This document shows, in pieces, positions 55,925 to 64,000 of a stretch of 64,000 nucleotides of DNA. The DNA comes from Methylumidiphilus sp963753955 (GTDB lineage: Bacteria > Pseudomonadota > Gammaproteobacteria > Methylococcales > Methylococcaceae). A program made the position numbers and the translations under genes. The DNA lies in NCBI GenBank assembly GCA_963753955.1, contig CAVWEM010000024.1, forward strand, positions 113,019 to 177,018. The letters run 5' to 3'. The notes beneath the pieces were generated by a model, which did no database searches, was not told the DNA's origin, and saw nothing but the letters and a program-made list of their open reading frames with translations. Within the stretch, counting starts at the first letter, position 1, and every line of letters begins with the position of its first letter.

Positions 55925-56999
55925 CCTAGGAAATCCTCGCTGAAATGCGTGGGGGATTGGCTGGCGCAGACCAACCCCAAGCCAAACTTCCTCGCCTCCT
56001 TGGCGACGGACGTTCAACGGGTTCTCCGGCTCGTCGGTGAAGAACAAATGCGCCTCGTCCAACACGACCACTTCCGATACCCGATCCTGTACCCCGCGGA
56101 ATGCGGCTTGGCGGAATATCTGTTCAAGCCGGAAGTACACGAACAGCTTTTTCTCGTCCGAGGCGAGCGAGCGGATGTCGTAGCGCCATACCGGAACCTT
56201 GGGCTCGAACGGCGGCTCGTCCGGTCGGAATATGCCAATGGCGTTGAGGCTTTCCAACCGCTCCACCACGCTGCGCAATACGTGCTTTGAATCGTAGCGG
56301 ATCAGGTTGTCCAACTCGCGCCCGGATCCAATGCCATGGATCGCGGCGGCGTAAGTCGCCATCGCCGCTTCCTTCAACTTGTCCAATTCGGGATCGGCTG
56401 CCGGAGTATCGGCTTGGGGTTTCCCCAAGGTTTGCCGTATCTGCCCCATCGCCTTGTTCCTGGCGTAAATCGACCTCGCCTTCGTGTTGACTTGCTCCAA
56501 TGCGGCCACCGCCTTGGCGTCGGCCCCGAGGTATAGCGCCCTGAGTTTGGCGGCGGAGAAGCGGGCGGCATCCTGGAGGGTCGGATACTTTTTCGGGTAT
56601 CTCCGGGCAATCCCGTCATCCAGCCGCCAGCTATCCGGTTTGTCCTCGTAGAATCCGTTGGCGGCGTAGAGGTCGGTCAGCAAGGCGCGCAATACCGCTT
56701 CCTGCCGGGTTCCCAATTGCCGGGACGTCCGGTTCAACGCTGCGATCAAGGATTGTATTTGCCGGCGGACGCCGCCGCCGTCACGATCAGGGCTGACAGC
56801 CAGGGGATTGTGGCCATAGGCCGTGGCCTCGGAAAACTTCACCGAAGAGGCACCGACCAAATCAATGTCGCCGTGTACGTCCAACACATGTATCCTCGCC
56901 GGGCCATCGGCAGTCTGCGCCATGGACTGGATCATCCGACGCAGATTCCAGGTCTTGCCAGCCCCTGACGCGCCCATCACCAACACATGCGGATTGATC
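55925..56999 (-). pseudogene. HerA-like DNA-translocase ATPase, truncated
   Basis: The frame enters from the IS66 junction with NPHVLVMGASGAGKTWNLRR (Walker A). It continues through IHVLDVHGDIDLVG and Walker B VSEVVVLDEAHLFF, then shifts near 56010, where the true continuation is ARKFGLGLVCASQSPTHFSE. The N-terminus was lost at IS66 copy B (57000), and the C-terminus merges into the antitoxin upstream region. HerA/VirB4-type ATPases pump DNA or protein in conjugation and defence systems; the specific role here cannot be told. Confidence 0.7.
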
Positions 57000-57074
57000 G
57001 TAAGCAGTCAGCCGCCCCATCTGTGAATCGGTTTCCCAAACCGCCATTGTCTGCATTTTTGCGGAGGGTAAGCG

Positions 57075-57449
57075 ATGGCATCGCGGATCAACTGGAACCA
57101 TCACATCGAGGCCTGGCAGGCCAGCGGACTTTCGCAGGCGGCTTACTGCCGTCCGCATGGCCTGGGCATATCCAGCTTTTCGGCCCGGCTGCCGGAGCAT
57201 CGGTCCTCTACGCCACCCCCGCCGGCGCCACCCGCTTTGGTGCCGGTGAAGATCGTGCCCGCCGGGCCACCCGCCGCCGAGTCCTTGGTGTTGCGGACGG
57301 CCTCGGGGCACCGGCTGGGACTGCCCGCCTCGGCGGAGCCGCGTTGGGTGGCGGAGCTGCTGCGGTGCCTGGGTTGGTCCCGCCGGGCCGGATCCTGGCG
57401 GCGGCGGCGCCGGTGGACATGCGGCTGGGCGCGGACGGGCTGTCCTTGA
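57075..57449 (+). CDS. IS66 TnpA, copy B
   Basis: A 124-residue HTH accessory protein, identical in translation to copy A (MASRINWNHHIEAWQASGLS). GGAGGG ribosome-binding sequence upstream. Confidence 0.8.
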   Translation: MASRINWNHHIEAWQASGLSQAAYCRPHGLGISSFSARLPEHRSSTPPPPAPPALVPVKIVPAGPPAAESLVLRTASGHRLGLPASAEPRWVAELLRCLGWSRRAGSWRRRRRWTCGWARTGCP

Positions 57450-57709
57450 AGCTCCAGGCCTTGGGCGCGGACCCTTTCGACGGCAGCGCCTATTTGTTCA
57501 CGAGCAAACGCGGCAACCGCCTGAAAGCCCTGGCTTGGGACGGCAACGGGGTGTGGCTGTGCCAGCGGCGGCTGCACAGGGGGCATTTCACTTGGCCCGG
57601 GCCTGGCGACGCGTTCTTCAACCTGGCCCCGGCGCAGTGGGAGTGGCTGGTTTCGGGGGGTGACTGGCAGCGCCTGGAGGCAGCCTTGCCGACTGGCGCG
57701 AGGCTTTGA
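57365..57709 (+). CDS. IS66 TnpB, copy B
   Basis: 114 residues from a GTG start overlapping tnpA; same sequence as copy A, including DPFDGSAYLFTSKRGNRLK. Confidence 0.83.
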   Translation: MPGLVPPGRILAAAAPVDMRLGADGLSLKLQALGADPFDGSAYLFTSKRGNRLKALAWDGNGVWLCQRRLHRGHFTWPGPGDAFFNLAPAQWEWLVSGGDWQRLEAALPTGARL

Positions 57710-57781
57710 AAGCCGCGCCAAAAACCCTCCAAACCCTTGCAAGGCAAGGCTTCCGGCTGGTTTCAACGGTATAATGCCGCC

Positions 57782-59339
57782 ATGGATTCCAAGGCCGGAC
57801 CGATCCTTCCTTACGCCATTCCAGCCACTTCGGGCGCGGCGTCCCTGTCCCCGGAAGACATCGAAAAACTCGTCGGCGAACTGGCCGCCGCGCGCCAGAC
57901 CATCGCCCACAAAGACGCGGTGCTGAACGCGGCGAACCTCAAAATCCAAGCCCTGACCCCCGAACTCGCCCGCCACAAGCGCATGCGCTTCGGCCAGAGG
58001 AGCGAGGCGCTGGCCGCCGCCGGGCAGCGCGAACTGTTCGGGGAGACGGTGGCGGCAGACCTGTCCGCCATCGAGGCGGAGCTGGAGGAGGCCGGACGCG
58101 CGCTCAAGCCGCCGCCCCCCGCAAGCCCCGCGCCCGCGCCGGGAGGCAGCCGTTGCCCGCCCACCTGCCGCGCGTCGAACACCGCCACGAACCCGAGTCC
58201 TGCACCTGCGGCCAGTGCGGCGGCGAGCCGGTCAAAATCGGCGAGGATGTCAGCGAGCAGATCGACGTCGAGCCCGCCAAGTTCACCGTGCACCGCCACA
58301 TCCGCCCCCGATACGCCTGCAAACACTGCGAAACGGTGACCGCCGCGCCGGTGCCGCCCGCCGTCATCGACGGCGGCATGGCCGCGGCCGGCCTGTTGGT
58401 CTGGGTCATTATTTCCAAATTCGCCGACCACTTGCCGTTGTACCGGCTGGCGCAGATCGCCGCCCGGCAGGGCGTCACGCTGGCACTGCCGACGCTGGCC
58501 GACTGGGTCGGGCGGATCGGCGTGGCCTTGCAGCCCCTCGCCGGCCGGCTGGCCTGGCGCCTTTTGCAGGAAAGCGTGCCGCATGCCGACGAGACCCCCG
58601 TGCAGCAGCTCGACCCCGGCAGCGGCAAGACCAAGAAGGCGCATCTCTGGGCCTGCCGCAGCAACGGCCTCGGCCAGGGTCCGCCCATCGTCGTCTTCGA
58701 CTACCAGGCCAGCCGCGCAGGCAAGCACGCCGCGACTTGGCGAAGGCCAGCGGCAGCCCGATAGCCGCCCGCGCCCTGCGCCGCATCGGCAGGCTCTACC
58801 AGATCGAGGCCAAGGCCAAAGACAAAACCGTCGAGGAACGCCAGCGGCTGCGCGCCAAAAACGCGAGGCCAAGGCTCAAGCTGTTCCACGCCTGGCTGGT
58901 GAAGACCCGCGCCCAGGCGCCCAATGGCAGCGGCGCCGCCAAGGCCATGGACTACGGCCTGAAACGTTGGGAAGCCCTGGCCCGCTACGCCGGGACCGGG
59001 CGCCTGCCCATCGACGATAACGTTTTGGAGAACGCCATCCGCCCCATCGCTGTCGGCAGGAAAAATTGGTTGTTTGCCGGTTCGGAGCGGGCAGGCAAGC
59101 GCGCCGCCGCCATCCAGACCCTGCTCGGCACCGCCCGGCTCAACGGCCTCGACCCAGCGGCATGGCTCAAGGACACCCTGGAAAAGCTCCCGGCCTGGCC
59201 CGCCAGCCGGATCGACGAACTATTGCCGCTGCGATGGGAAGAACAAGGAAAGGAACACCGAAGGGTACGCAGCCTCAACAGTGGTTTGGCTGACTGCTTA
59301 CGCCCGTTCTGGCTGTCTTCTGCTTACAGATTGCTTTGA
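57782..59339 (+). pseudogene. IS66 TnpC, copy B, frameshifted and deleted
   Basis: Same start (MDSKAGPILPY) and the same C6-associated frame change near 58115 as copy A. After RAGKHAA the segment SFLEGWHGHLMVDGYAGYKA and beyond is missing, and the sequence resumes at LAKASGSPIAARALRR in another frame. The second catalytic region is lost, so this copy cannot transpose alone. The last codons run through the terminal repeat into flanking DNA. Confidence 0.85.
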
Positions 59340-59340
59340 A

Positions 59341-59355
59341 TAGCACTTAGTGCTA
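59341..59355 (+). promoter_or_regulatory. Operator palindrome of the HigBA-type module
   Basis: TAGCACTTAGTGCTA is a perfect palindrome around a central T, 24 bp before the toxin ATG. Its position fits autorepression by the HTH antitoxin. AGGAGGT at 59366-59372 is the ribosome-binding site. Confidence 0.65.
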
Positions 59356-59378
59356 CAAAATGCGCAGGAGGTAACGGC

Positions 59379-59774
59379 ATGGCGATTTACAAAACCCGAT
59401 GGTTCGACCGTTGGGCCGGAAAGCAGGGAATCGGCACCCAAGCCTTATGCAAGGCCGTGCGCGAAATGACAGAAGGGCTTTACGAAGCCGATTTAGGCGG
59501 CGGGCTGCTGAAAAAGCGGATCGCTCGCCACGGCCAAGGCAAGAGTGGCGGGTTTCGCACATTGATAGCCACCAACAAAGGCAACCGCTGGATTTTCGTA
59601 TTTGGCTTTCCAAAGAATGAGCGCGGCAACATCGACAAAGACGAAGAACAGGCTTTGAAAGGCTTGGCCGCGCATTTGTTAGCGTTGACCGCGCAAGGGA
59701 TAGCCCAAGCCCAACAAGCCCATGAACTCATCGAGGTAAACTGCGATGCGCAAGACCCAATCAGCGATTCTTGA
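59379..59774 (+). CDS. higB: RelE/HigB-type toxin
   Basis: 131 residues. MAIYKTRWFDRWAGKQGIGT, then GLYEADLGGGLLKKRIAR and GKSGGFRTLIATNKGNRWIF, then VFGFPKNERGNIDKDEEQAL, belong to the RelE/ParE-like group with the toxin before the antitoxin. It is presumed to cleave mRNA at the ribosome. A strong ribosome-binding site and palindrome precede it. Intact, overlapping the antitoxin by 29 bp. Confidence 0.85.
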   Translation: MAIYKTRWFDRWAGKQGIGTQALCKAVREMTEGLYEADLGGGLLKKRIARHGQGKSGGFRTLIATNKGNRWIFVFGFPKNERGNIDKDEEQALKGLAAHLLALTAQGIAQAQQAHELIEVNCDAQDPISDS

Positions 59775-60060
59775 AGCCGTCCACGAAACGGCCAAAGGGC
59801 TGCATGACGCCGGCGTGATGGATCAAATCACGATGCGGGAGTTTGACCGGCTCTGCCTGCCGCCGATCAAGCCTTTGCAACCGGAGGAGATCAAGCAAAT
59901 CCGCGAAACCTCCCGCGTCAGCCAAGCGGTGTTCGCCGCGCTGCTGAACACCAGCGTGTCCACGGTGCAAAAATGGGAAATCGGCCAGAAACGGCCCACC
60001 GGCACTGCGCTTAAACTGCTGCATTTGGTGCAAAGCAAGGGGTTGGAGGGCATTGCCTAA
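59746..60060 (+). CDS. higA: HigA-type HTH antitoxin
   Basis: 104 residues. The Cro/C1-type helix-turn-helix is in the C-terminal half (KQIRETSRVSQAVFAALLNT, SVSTVQKWEIGQKRPTGTAL). It neutralises the toxin and probably binds the palindrome at 59341. Intact. Confidence 0.88.
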   Translation: MRKTQSAILEAVHETAKGLHDAGVMDQITMREFDRLCLPPIKPLQPEEIKQIRETSRVSQAVFAALLNTSVSTVQKWEIGQKRPTGTALKLLHLVQSKGLEGIA

Positions 60061-60254
60061 TCTCCGAGGATTTGCTGGACATCCTGAGCGAAGCAGTGCA
60101 CTCCAAACTATCCAACGCATTCAGATAATCATACTGAACCATGAGAATTGTGCCTAGTCATTGCGCTTACGGCTCTAATGTAAAGAATATTTGAACGGAA
60201 AACATACATATGTCCGACCAAATGGCTAAGGCCAAACTTAGAAACTTCTTCAAT

Positions 60255-61305
60255 AGAGTTGTTCCCGGTGTTAAGTTAATGATTATAGGCTATTTTTAGG
60301 TTCCAAAGACCCGCCGGAACCCAAAAAAGGAAATCAATGAGCCAGTCCAGGTGGTTTCTGATCCGATGGGTCAGGCAATGGAAAGCCTTCATCCCGCCGA
60401 TGGCGTGTTCCACGGAAACGCGGGTTCCCGCATGCTGCCGGTTATGTTTGACCTGCGCGGCGGTCAGTTTCGGCTTCGGGTTGTTTTTAGATTTCTTCGG
60501 CCTTTTGTGTGGAAGGTTTATCTTGGATTTCACGCCATAATCTTTTTGCGCACCTTGGAACCCAAGGTCGAGCCACAGATTCACTCGATGGAACCATTTC
60601 AGTTTTGGGTCGAATACCTTTTTCATGAGCTTGTAGTCGTGGACGCTGCCGGCGAAGACGCAGAAGAGGAAAAGGATTTTCCGGTGCAGGGTCGTGAGGA
60701 CGAGCGCCTGGAGCGTGTGGCGTTTTTTTTTCCGCTGAAGCGGGCCTTCTGGAGTTCCCCGTCCTGCGGCCTGACGCAGGCGCACTCCATCCCGTCGATG
60801 ATGACGTCGCCATATTTATCGACGAGTCGCAGGAACTCCTCGGGAGTCCCAGGCGACCGCTCAGGGAGCACGCCGAGGTCCGACAGGCTCCGCAGCAAGA
60901 CGGGCAGGAGTTTCTCCACATGGTTGTGGGCATGCCCCGAACTGAAGCCGAAAAGGAAGCCCAGCACGTCGAAGGTGGGGTATGTCTTGAGGTAATACAA
61001 AATGAAGAAAAGCTTCTTCCCGGGCGTGTCGAGATGGCCTTTTGGCCCGCCCGTTGGAACCTGCTTGATTTCGCCCTGCCGACACCTTTCCAGTTGGACG
61101 GCATCGTAGGCCGCCGCGAAGGCCGCAAGGAGGATGTTGAATTTTGGCAGGCTCATGCCGATGACGGACTTAATCTTGCGGTCATGCTTCTTGCCATCCA
61201 GCTTTTTAAATCTTTCGAAGGCCATGGGTTGTCTATTTTCTGTAGGGTATGGATACCCTATAATAAGGCAGTATTAAAAAAATTAACAGGGTCGGGAACA
61301 AGTCT
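60255..61305 (-). mobile_element. IS5-family (DDE_Tnp_4) element, copy 3
   Basis: 1051 bp; target duplication AAT at 60252-60254 and 61306-61308. Apparently identical to copy 1 over the coding part. Confidence 0.95.
60276..61225 (-). CDS. IS5-family transposase, copy 3 (frameshifted)
   Basis: Same two-frame layout and A9 run as copies 1 and 2, from MAFERFKKLDGKKHDRK to WNLKIAYNH. Confidence 0.85.
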
Positions 61306-61585
61306 AATCAACTTCAGGATCGCCCCTTGGAGCCAGATGATCCGTTTTATGAAAATTTCCTAGAGCGGCAGCCAGAACATGATCCGATCCGAGAACTGGT
61401 AACCCGCATTTTCTGGAGCGATGATGCCAGTGTCAACTTGCTTTCTGGTCAGCGCGGCAGTGGTAAGAGTACGGAATTACGCCGATTACGAAAATATCTT
61501 ATGGATTAGGAAAATTGCTTAGTGTTGTTTTGCGATATGCGTGACTTACAGTGGACCCCTCAGTCAAGACAGTTTTAGGGCGAAT

Positions 61586-62556
61586 TTAAGATGGTAAGCC
61601 AACACTTGCAGCGGAACGGCGCTGCCCCGATTTGGCTTCTGTTTCCGTGCGAGAGGTTTCCTTCTCGCTGAATTTGTCTACGATCTTGGCTCCCCCGCCA
61701 CTGGCTGTCCGGTAAACCCCGTCTGGTGTCAAGTAATCCAAGGACTGGCGAAACCGTTCCGAGTTGTGGAACTCGAAGTAGTCCGCCAAACCCAGCAGCA
61801 ACTCGGGCACACTGGTGTAGCCTTTCAGGTACACGTCCTCGTACTTGACGCTGCGCCACAGGCGCTCCACAAAGATGTTGTCCAACGCCCGGCCCCTTCC
61901 GTCCATGCTGATGGCAATGCCTCGCCGCTTGAGTGCCCCGGCGAACGCCACCGACGTGAACTGGCAACCCTGGTCGCTATTGAAGATTTCAGGGAGGCCA
62001 TGGGTCTGCAAGGCCTGCTCCAGGCAATCGACGCAGAACCCGCTGTCCAGCGTGTTCGATACCCGCCAAGCCAGCACCTTGCGCGAACACCAGTCGATGA
62101 TTGCCACCAAGTACACAAACCCCCGCGCCAGCCGGACATAGGTGATGTCGGTGCTCCAAACATGATTCGGCCGGTCAACAGCCAGGCCGCGCAGCAAGTA
62201 GGGATAGACCTTGTGTTGCGGGTGCGGGCGGCTGGTGTCCGGCCCCGGCGCCATGCCCGCCAACCCCGGCACCCCCATCAGCCTTTGCACCCGCTTGCGG
62301 TTGACCCGATGGCCCACTTGTTCCAAATAGACCACCATCTTGCGGCTGCCGTAGAATGGATGCCGCGTATATTCGGCATCAATCAAATCCAGCGGCGCCC
62401 GTTCCTCGGCGTCTGGACCCGCCGCCCTGCGGGGCGCGTAGGCCGTGGAGCGGGCAACACCCGCAAACCCGCATTGGCGGGCCAGGGCCAGCGGCCCGTC
62501 AGCGTCGACCCAATGCCTGCGGTCGGCCAGGGGCTGATCCCGGACTTTTTTTCAGC
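61586..62556 (-). CDS. IS3 OrfB transposase, copy C
   Basis: Full DDE domain: HVWSTDITYVRLARGF, IFNSDQGCQFTSVAF and LDNIFVERLWRSVKYEDVYL; C-terminus ETEAKSGQRRSAASVGLPS. Entered by -1 frameshift from orfA at the A7 run near 62548-62554. Intact. Confidence 0.92.
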
Positions 62557-62849
62557 CAGTCCAACTCCATCTTCAACCGCCCGATCTCGGAATACAGCCG
62601 ATCCTGGCTGGATGACGGGTCAACCGGCCTGATCCCGCGCTTGACCTCGGACAGGCCCGCCGCCTGTTCTTGCAGCTCCCGCTTCCATTGCCCAACCTGC
62701 GTGGGATGCACCCCGAACTCTTGGGCGATCTCATTGACCGTTTTGATGCCCCGGATCGCCTCAAGCGCGACCTTCGCCTTGAACTCGCCACTAAAAACCT
62801 TGCGCTTCTTCTCGCTCACCACAACCCCCGTTTTCCTGAAGGCCTCCAT
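62499..62849 (-). CDS. IS3 OrfA, copy C
   Basis: A 116-residue HTH protein; MEAFRKTGVVVSEKKRKVFS, with VNEIAQEFGVHPTQVGQWKR as the recognition region. Confidence 0.92.
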   Translation of the reverse strand: MEAFRKTGVVVSEKKRKVFSGEFKAKVALEAIRGIKTVNEIAQEFGVHPTQVGQWKRELQEQAAGLSEVKRGIRPVDPSSSQDRLYSEIGRLKMELDWLKKSPGSAPGRPQALGRR

Positions 62850-62962
62850 CTTAAATGATTGTCCGAAAACCGGGGTCCACTATAACTACCTAAATCTTAC
62901 CCAGCCGGTAGAAATAACCGATTTCTTTATTTCGCTTATGACAGCACTCAATCTTGAAGTGA

Positions 62963-63223
62963 GAGAGATCGCTGGTAAAGATTTTGCCCAGCTAGATTAT
63001 CTATTTCTGGCAGACTGGTAAATTGAATTTGCAACCCCAATCCAACCGTTATACCCGCCTCTTGTTGTATGCGTTTAGCTTCATCGGCTACGGGTTTTAG
63101 ATTGGATAGTTGGTTGAGTAGTCCCTGACCATGGGAGTATCTTTCTAACTCTGGAATCTTGGATTTCGAACCACCTCGTGGGACAGGAATATAGCTTTCT
63201 GTATTGGAGGTTTTTGAGAAAAT
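62963..63223 (-). pseudogene. S8-family peptidase, N-terminal remnant
   Basis: The minus strand reads SYIPVPRGGSKSKIPELERY, then GLLNQLSNLKPVADEAKRIQ, then QEAGITVGLGLQIQFTSLPE. This resembles the N-terminal region of large subtilisin-type (S8) peptidases that occur next to ATPases in defence-type operons. It is cut at 63224 by an IS701-like element and at about 62963 by the ATPase remnant on the other strand. No catalytic residues remain. Assignment is from memory of the family. Confidence 0.45.
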
Positions 63224-64000
63224 TAGGACTTACGCACGAGCCTGAAGCTACGGCAGAACCCTGGCGGTTCACGGTTTCAGGTCAGGCGAAGGACATGGGT
63301 ATTGACGGGTTTTTAAGCTCCTCCCTCATATAATCGGAGAGAAGGTTGTTTTTCAGGGCGTAGATGTTTGTTTTGAGTTTCCTGGCGAGCCTTGTCAGGC
63401 AGTGCCAGGCGAGTATCGCGCAGCCGATGTGGTTTCTCTGGGCGCGGGCCTTGCGGCATTGGCATTTCTCCAGGCCGAGCATTTGCTTGCCTTCGCGGTG
63501 GTATTGCTCGATTTTCCAGCGGACGGCGCACATATCTTTAATGGCGACGGCGGAATTCTGGGAAAGGCCGTTGGTGGCGACGTGTTCCGTGCGGTTTGTC
63601 GCCGCAACCCGGAACAGTTTCACCTTGTAATCCATCGGGAATCCATGTATCTTCACAAGCTTGCCGCGCGGCATTTCGTCGCCGAACCATTCCAGGTCGG
63701 AAACGGCCTTGTAGGGGGTTTTGCCCCGGCTGTCGTCCGCCTTGCGGTTGGCTTTGAGCGGGCAATAAAACACCTTTCCGGCCCTGTCGATGTGCATCAT
63801 CAAATCCTTGGTGGCGTACCAGGAATCCATCAGCACGGCGCGGAACGGCAGGCTTTTGTTTCCGATGGCGTCGTCGAACATATCCCGCACGTGGTCGAGC
63901 TTGGTCTTGCCGTCCCCGTCGGGGTCGTATATCCGCCAATCGATGATCCAATGCTGGCCGGTATCCAGGTTAACGTACACGCAATTGGCGACGCCGATGC
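63224..64000 (-). mobile_element. IS701-like element, copy 3 (cut by window edge)
   Basis: The end TAGGACTTACGCACG is at 63224. The transposase frame runs from the window edge to 63282 (MDSWYATKDLMMHIDRAGKV to NPSIPMSFA), over 230 residues of the same protein as copies 1 and 2 with a few substitutions. Confidence 0.9.

Larger units (their letters stand above)
57000..59301 (+). mobile_element. IS66-family element, copy B, internally deleted
   Basis: The ends GTAAGCAGTCAGCC are perfect inverted repeats. There is no 8-bp duplication (left flank GGATTGATC, right flank GCCCGTTC), unlike copy A, so DNA was lost or rearranged beside it. About 120-150 bp are deleted from tnpC near 58735. Confidence 0.9.
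61547..62884 (-). mobile_element. IS3-family element, copy C, complete
   Basis: 1338 bp. Ends TACAGTGGACCCC and TATAGTGGACCCC in inverted orientation; 3-bp duplication ACT at 61544-61546 and 62885-62887. The only complete, uninterrupted copy of this element in the window. Confidence 0.93.
60210..63021 (+). pseudogene. P-loop ATPase, broken by IS5 and IS3
   Basis: Pieces in order: MSDQMAKAKLRNFFN (60210-60254), IS5 copy 3, then LQDRPLEPDDPFYENFLERQ, Walker A NLLSGQRGSGKSTELRRLRK, an in-frame TAG at 61507, ENCLVLFCDMRD, IS3 copy C, and YLNLTQPVEITDFFISLMTA (62887 onwards). Both ISs have clean target duplications (AAT, ACT), so the original frame can be rebuilt. After about 62960 the sequence merges with an opposite-strand remnant and ends at 63021. 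This looks like the N-terminal 120 residues of a defence-associated ATPase. Confidence 0.7.

Overview
This is a repeat-rich accessory region. The coding style (GC-rich genes, gamma/betaproteobacterial-type IS families, a type I BREX locus, and plasmid/ICE-type hypothetical genes) suggests a proteobacterium, most likely a gammaproteobacterium. I cannot name the species, nor tell a large plasmid from a chromosomal island. Many genes are broken by insertions, frameshifts or stops, and plasmid-type relics are scattered throughout: a virB10 fragment, a repA-like gene, a primase N-terminus, a DUF3275 gene and a HerA-like ATPase.

Layout. 1-5800: mobile elements (IS3 copy A; an IS4-family tail; a decayed IS3 relic split by IS66, itself split by IS1111). 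5800-7000: non-coding DNA with four arrays of 11-bp helically phased repeats and two MITEs. 7000-10000: a virB10 relic and an intact MFS exporter gene. 10199-14947: a YhaO/YhaN (SbcD/SbcC-like) pair, with yhaN frameshifted. 15084-31847: a type I BREX operon (brxA, brxB, brxC, pglX, a two-gene ATPase/small-protein module, pglZ, brxL). brxA is split by an IS5-family element. pglX carries a REP-associated tyrosine transposase (RAYT) domain and many REP palindromes, all in frame. 32167-40800: a five-element nest. A decayed OLD-family nuclease is hit by IS1 and IS3; the IS3 holds an IS5-family element and ends in a group II intron; the intron RT is split by a large-serine-recombinase element. 40800-48723: plasmid-backbone remnants, two toxin-antitoxin loci and an IS903-like insertion. 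48801-53150: a REase-NACHT gene split by an in-frame amber codon, and a membrane protein gene, separated by an IS701-like element. 53261-59301: IS701-like with IS1 inside, an orphan antitoxin, a HerA-like fragment and a second, deleted IS66. 59341-60060: an intact HigBA-type module. 60210-64000: an ATPase relic interrupted by IS5 and IS3, an S8-peptidase relic, and a partial IS701-like copy.

How it fits together. Most recognisable cargo is anti-phage or genome-maintenance (BREX, OLD nuclease, REase-NACHT, YhaON, ATPase/S8-peptidase relic, toxin-antitoxins). The region therefore reads as a defence island on decaying conjugative-element DNA, with IS elements as the main agents of loss. The most unusual object is the pglX gene: a HUH/Y1 transposase domain and its probable REP substrates occupy an open methyltransferase reading frame. 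Also unexplained are the 11-bp phased arrays, which resemble ParR-binding parC centromeres in periodicity, and the ATPase/small-protein pair inside the BREX operon.
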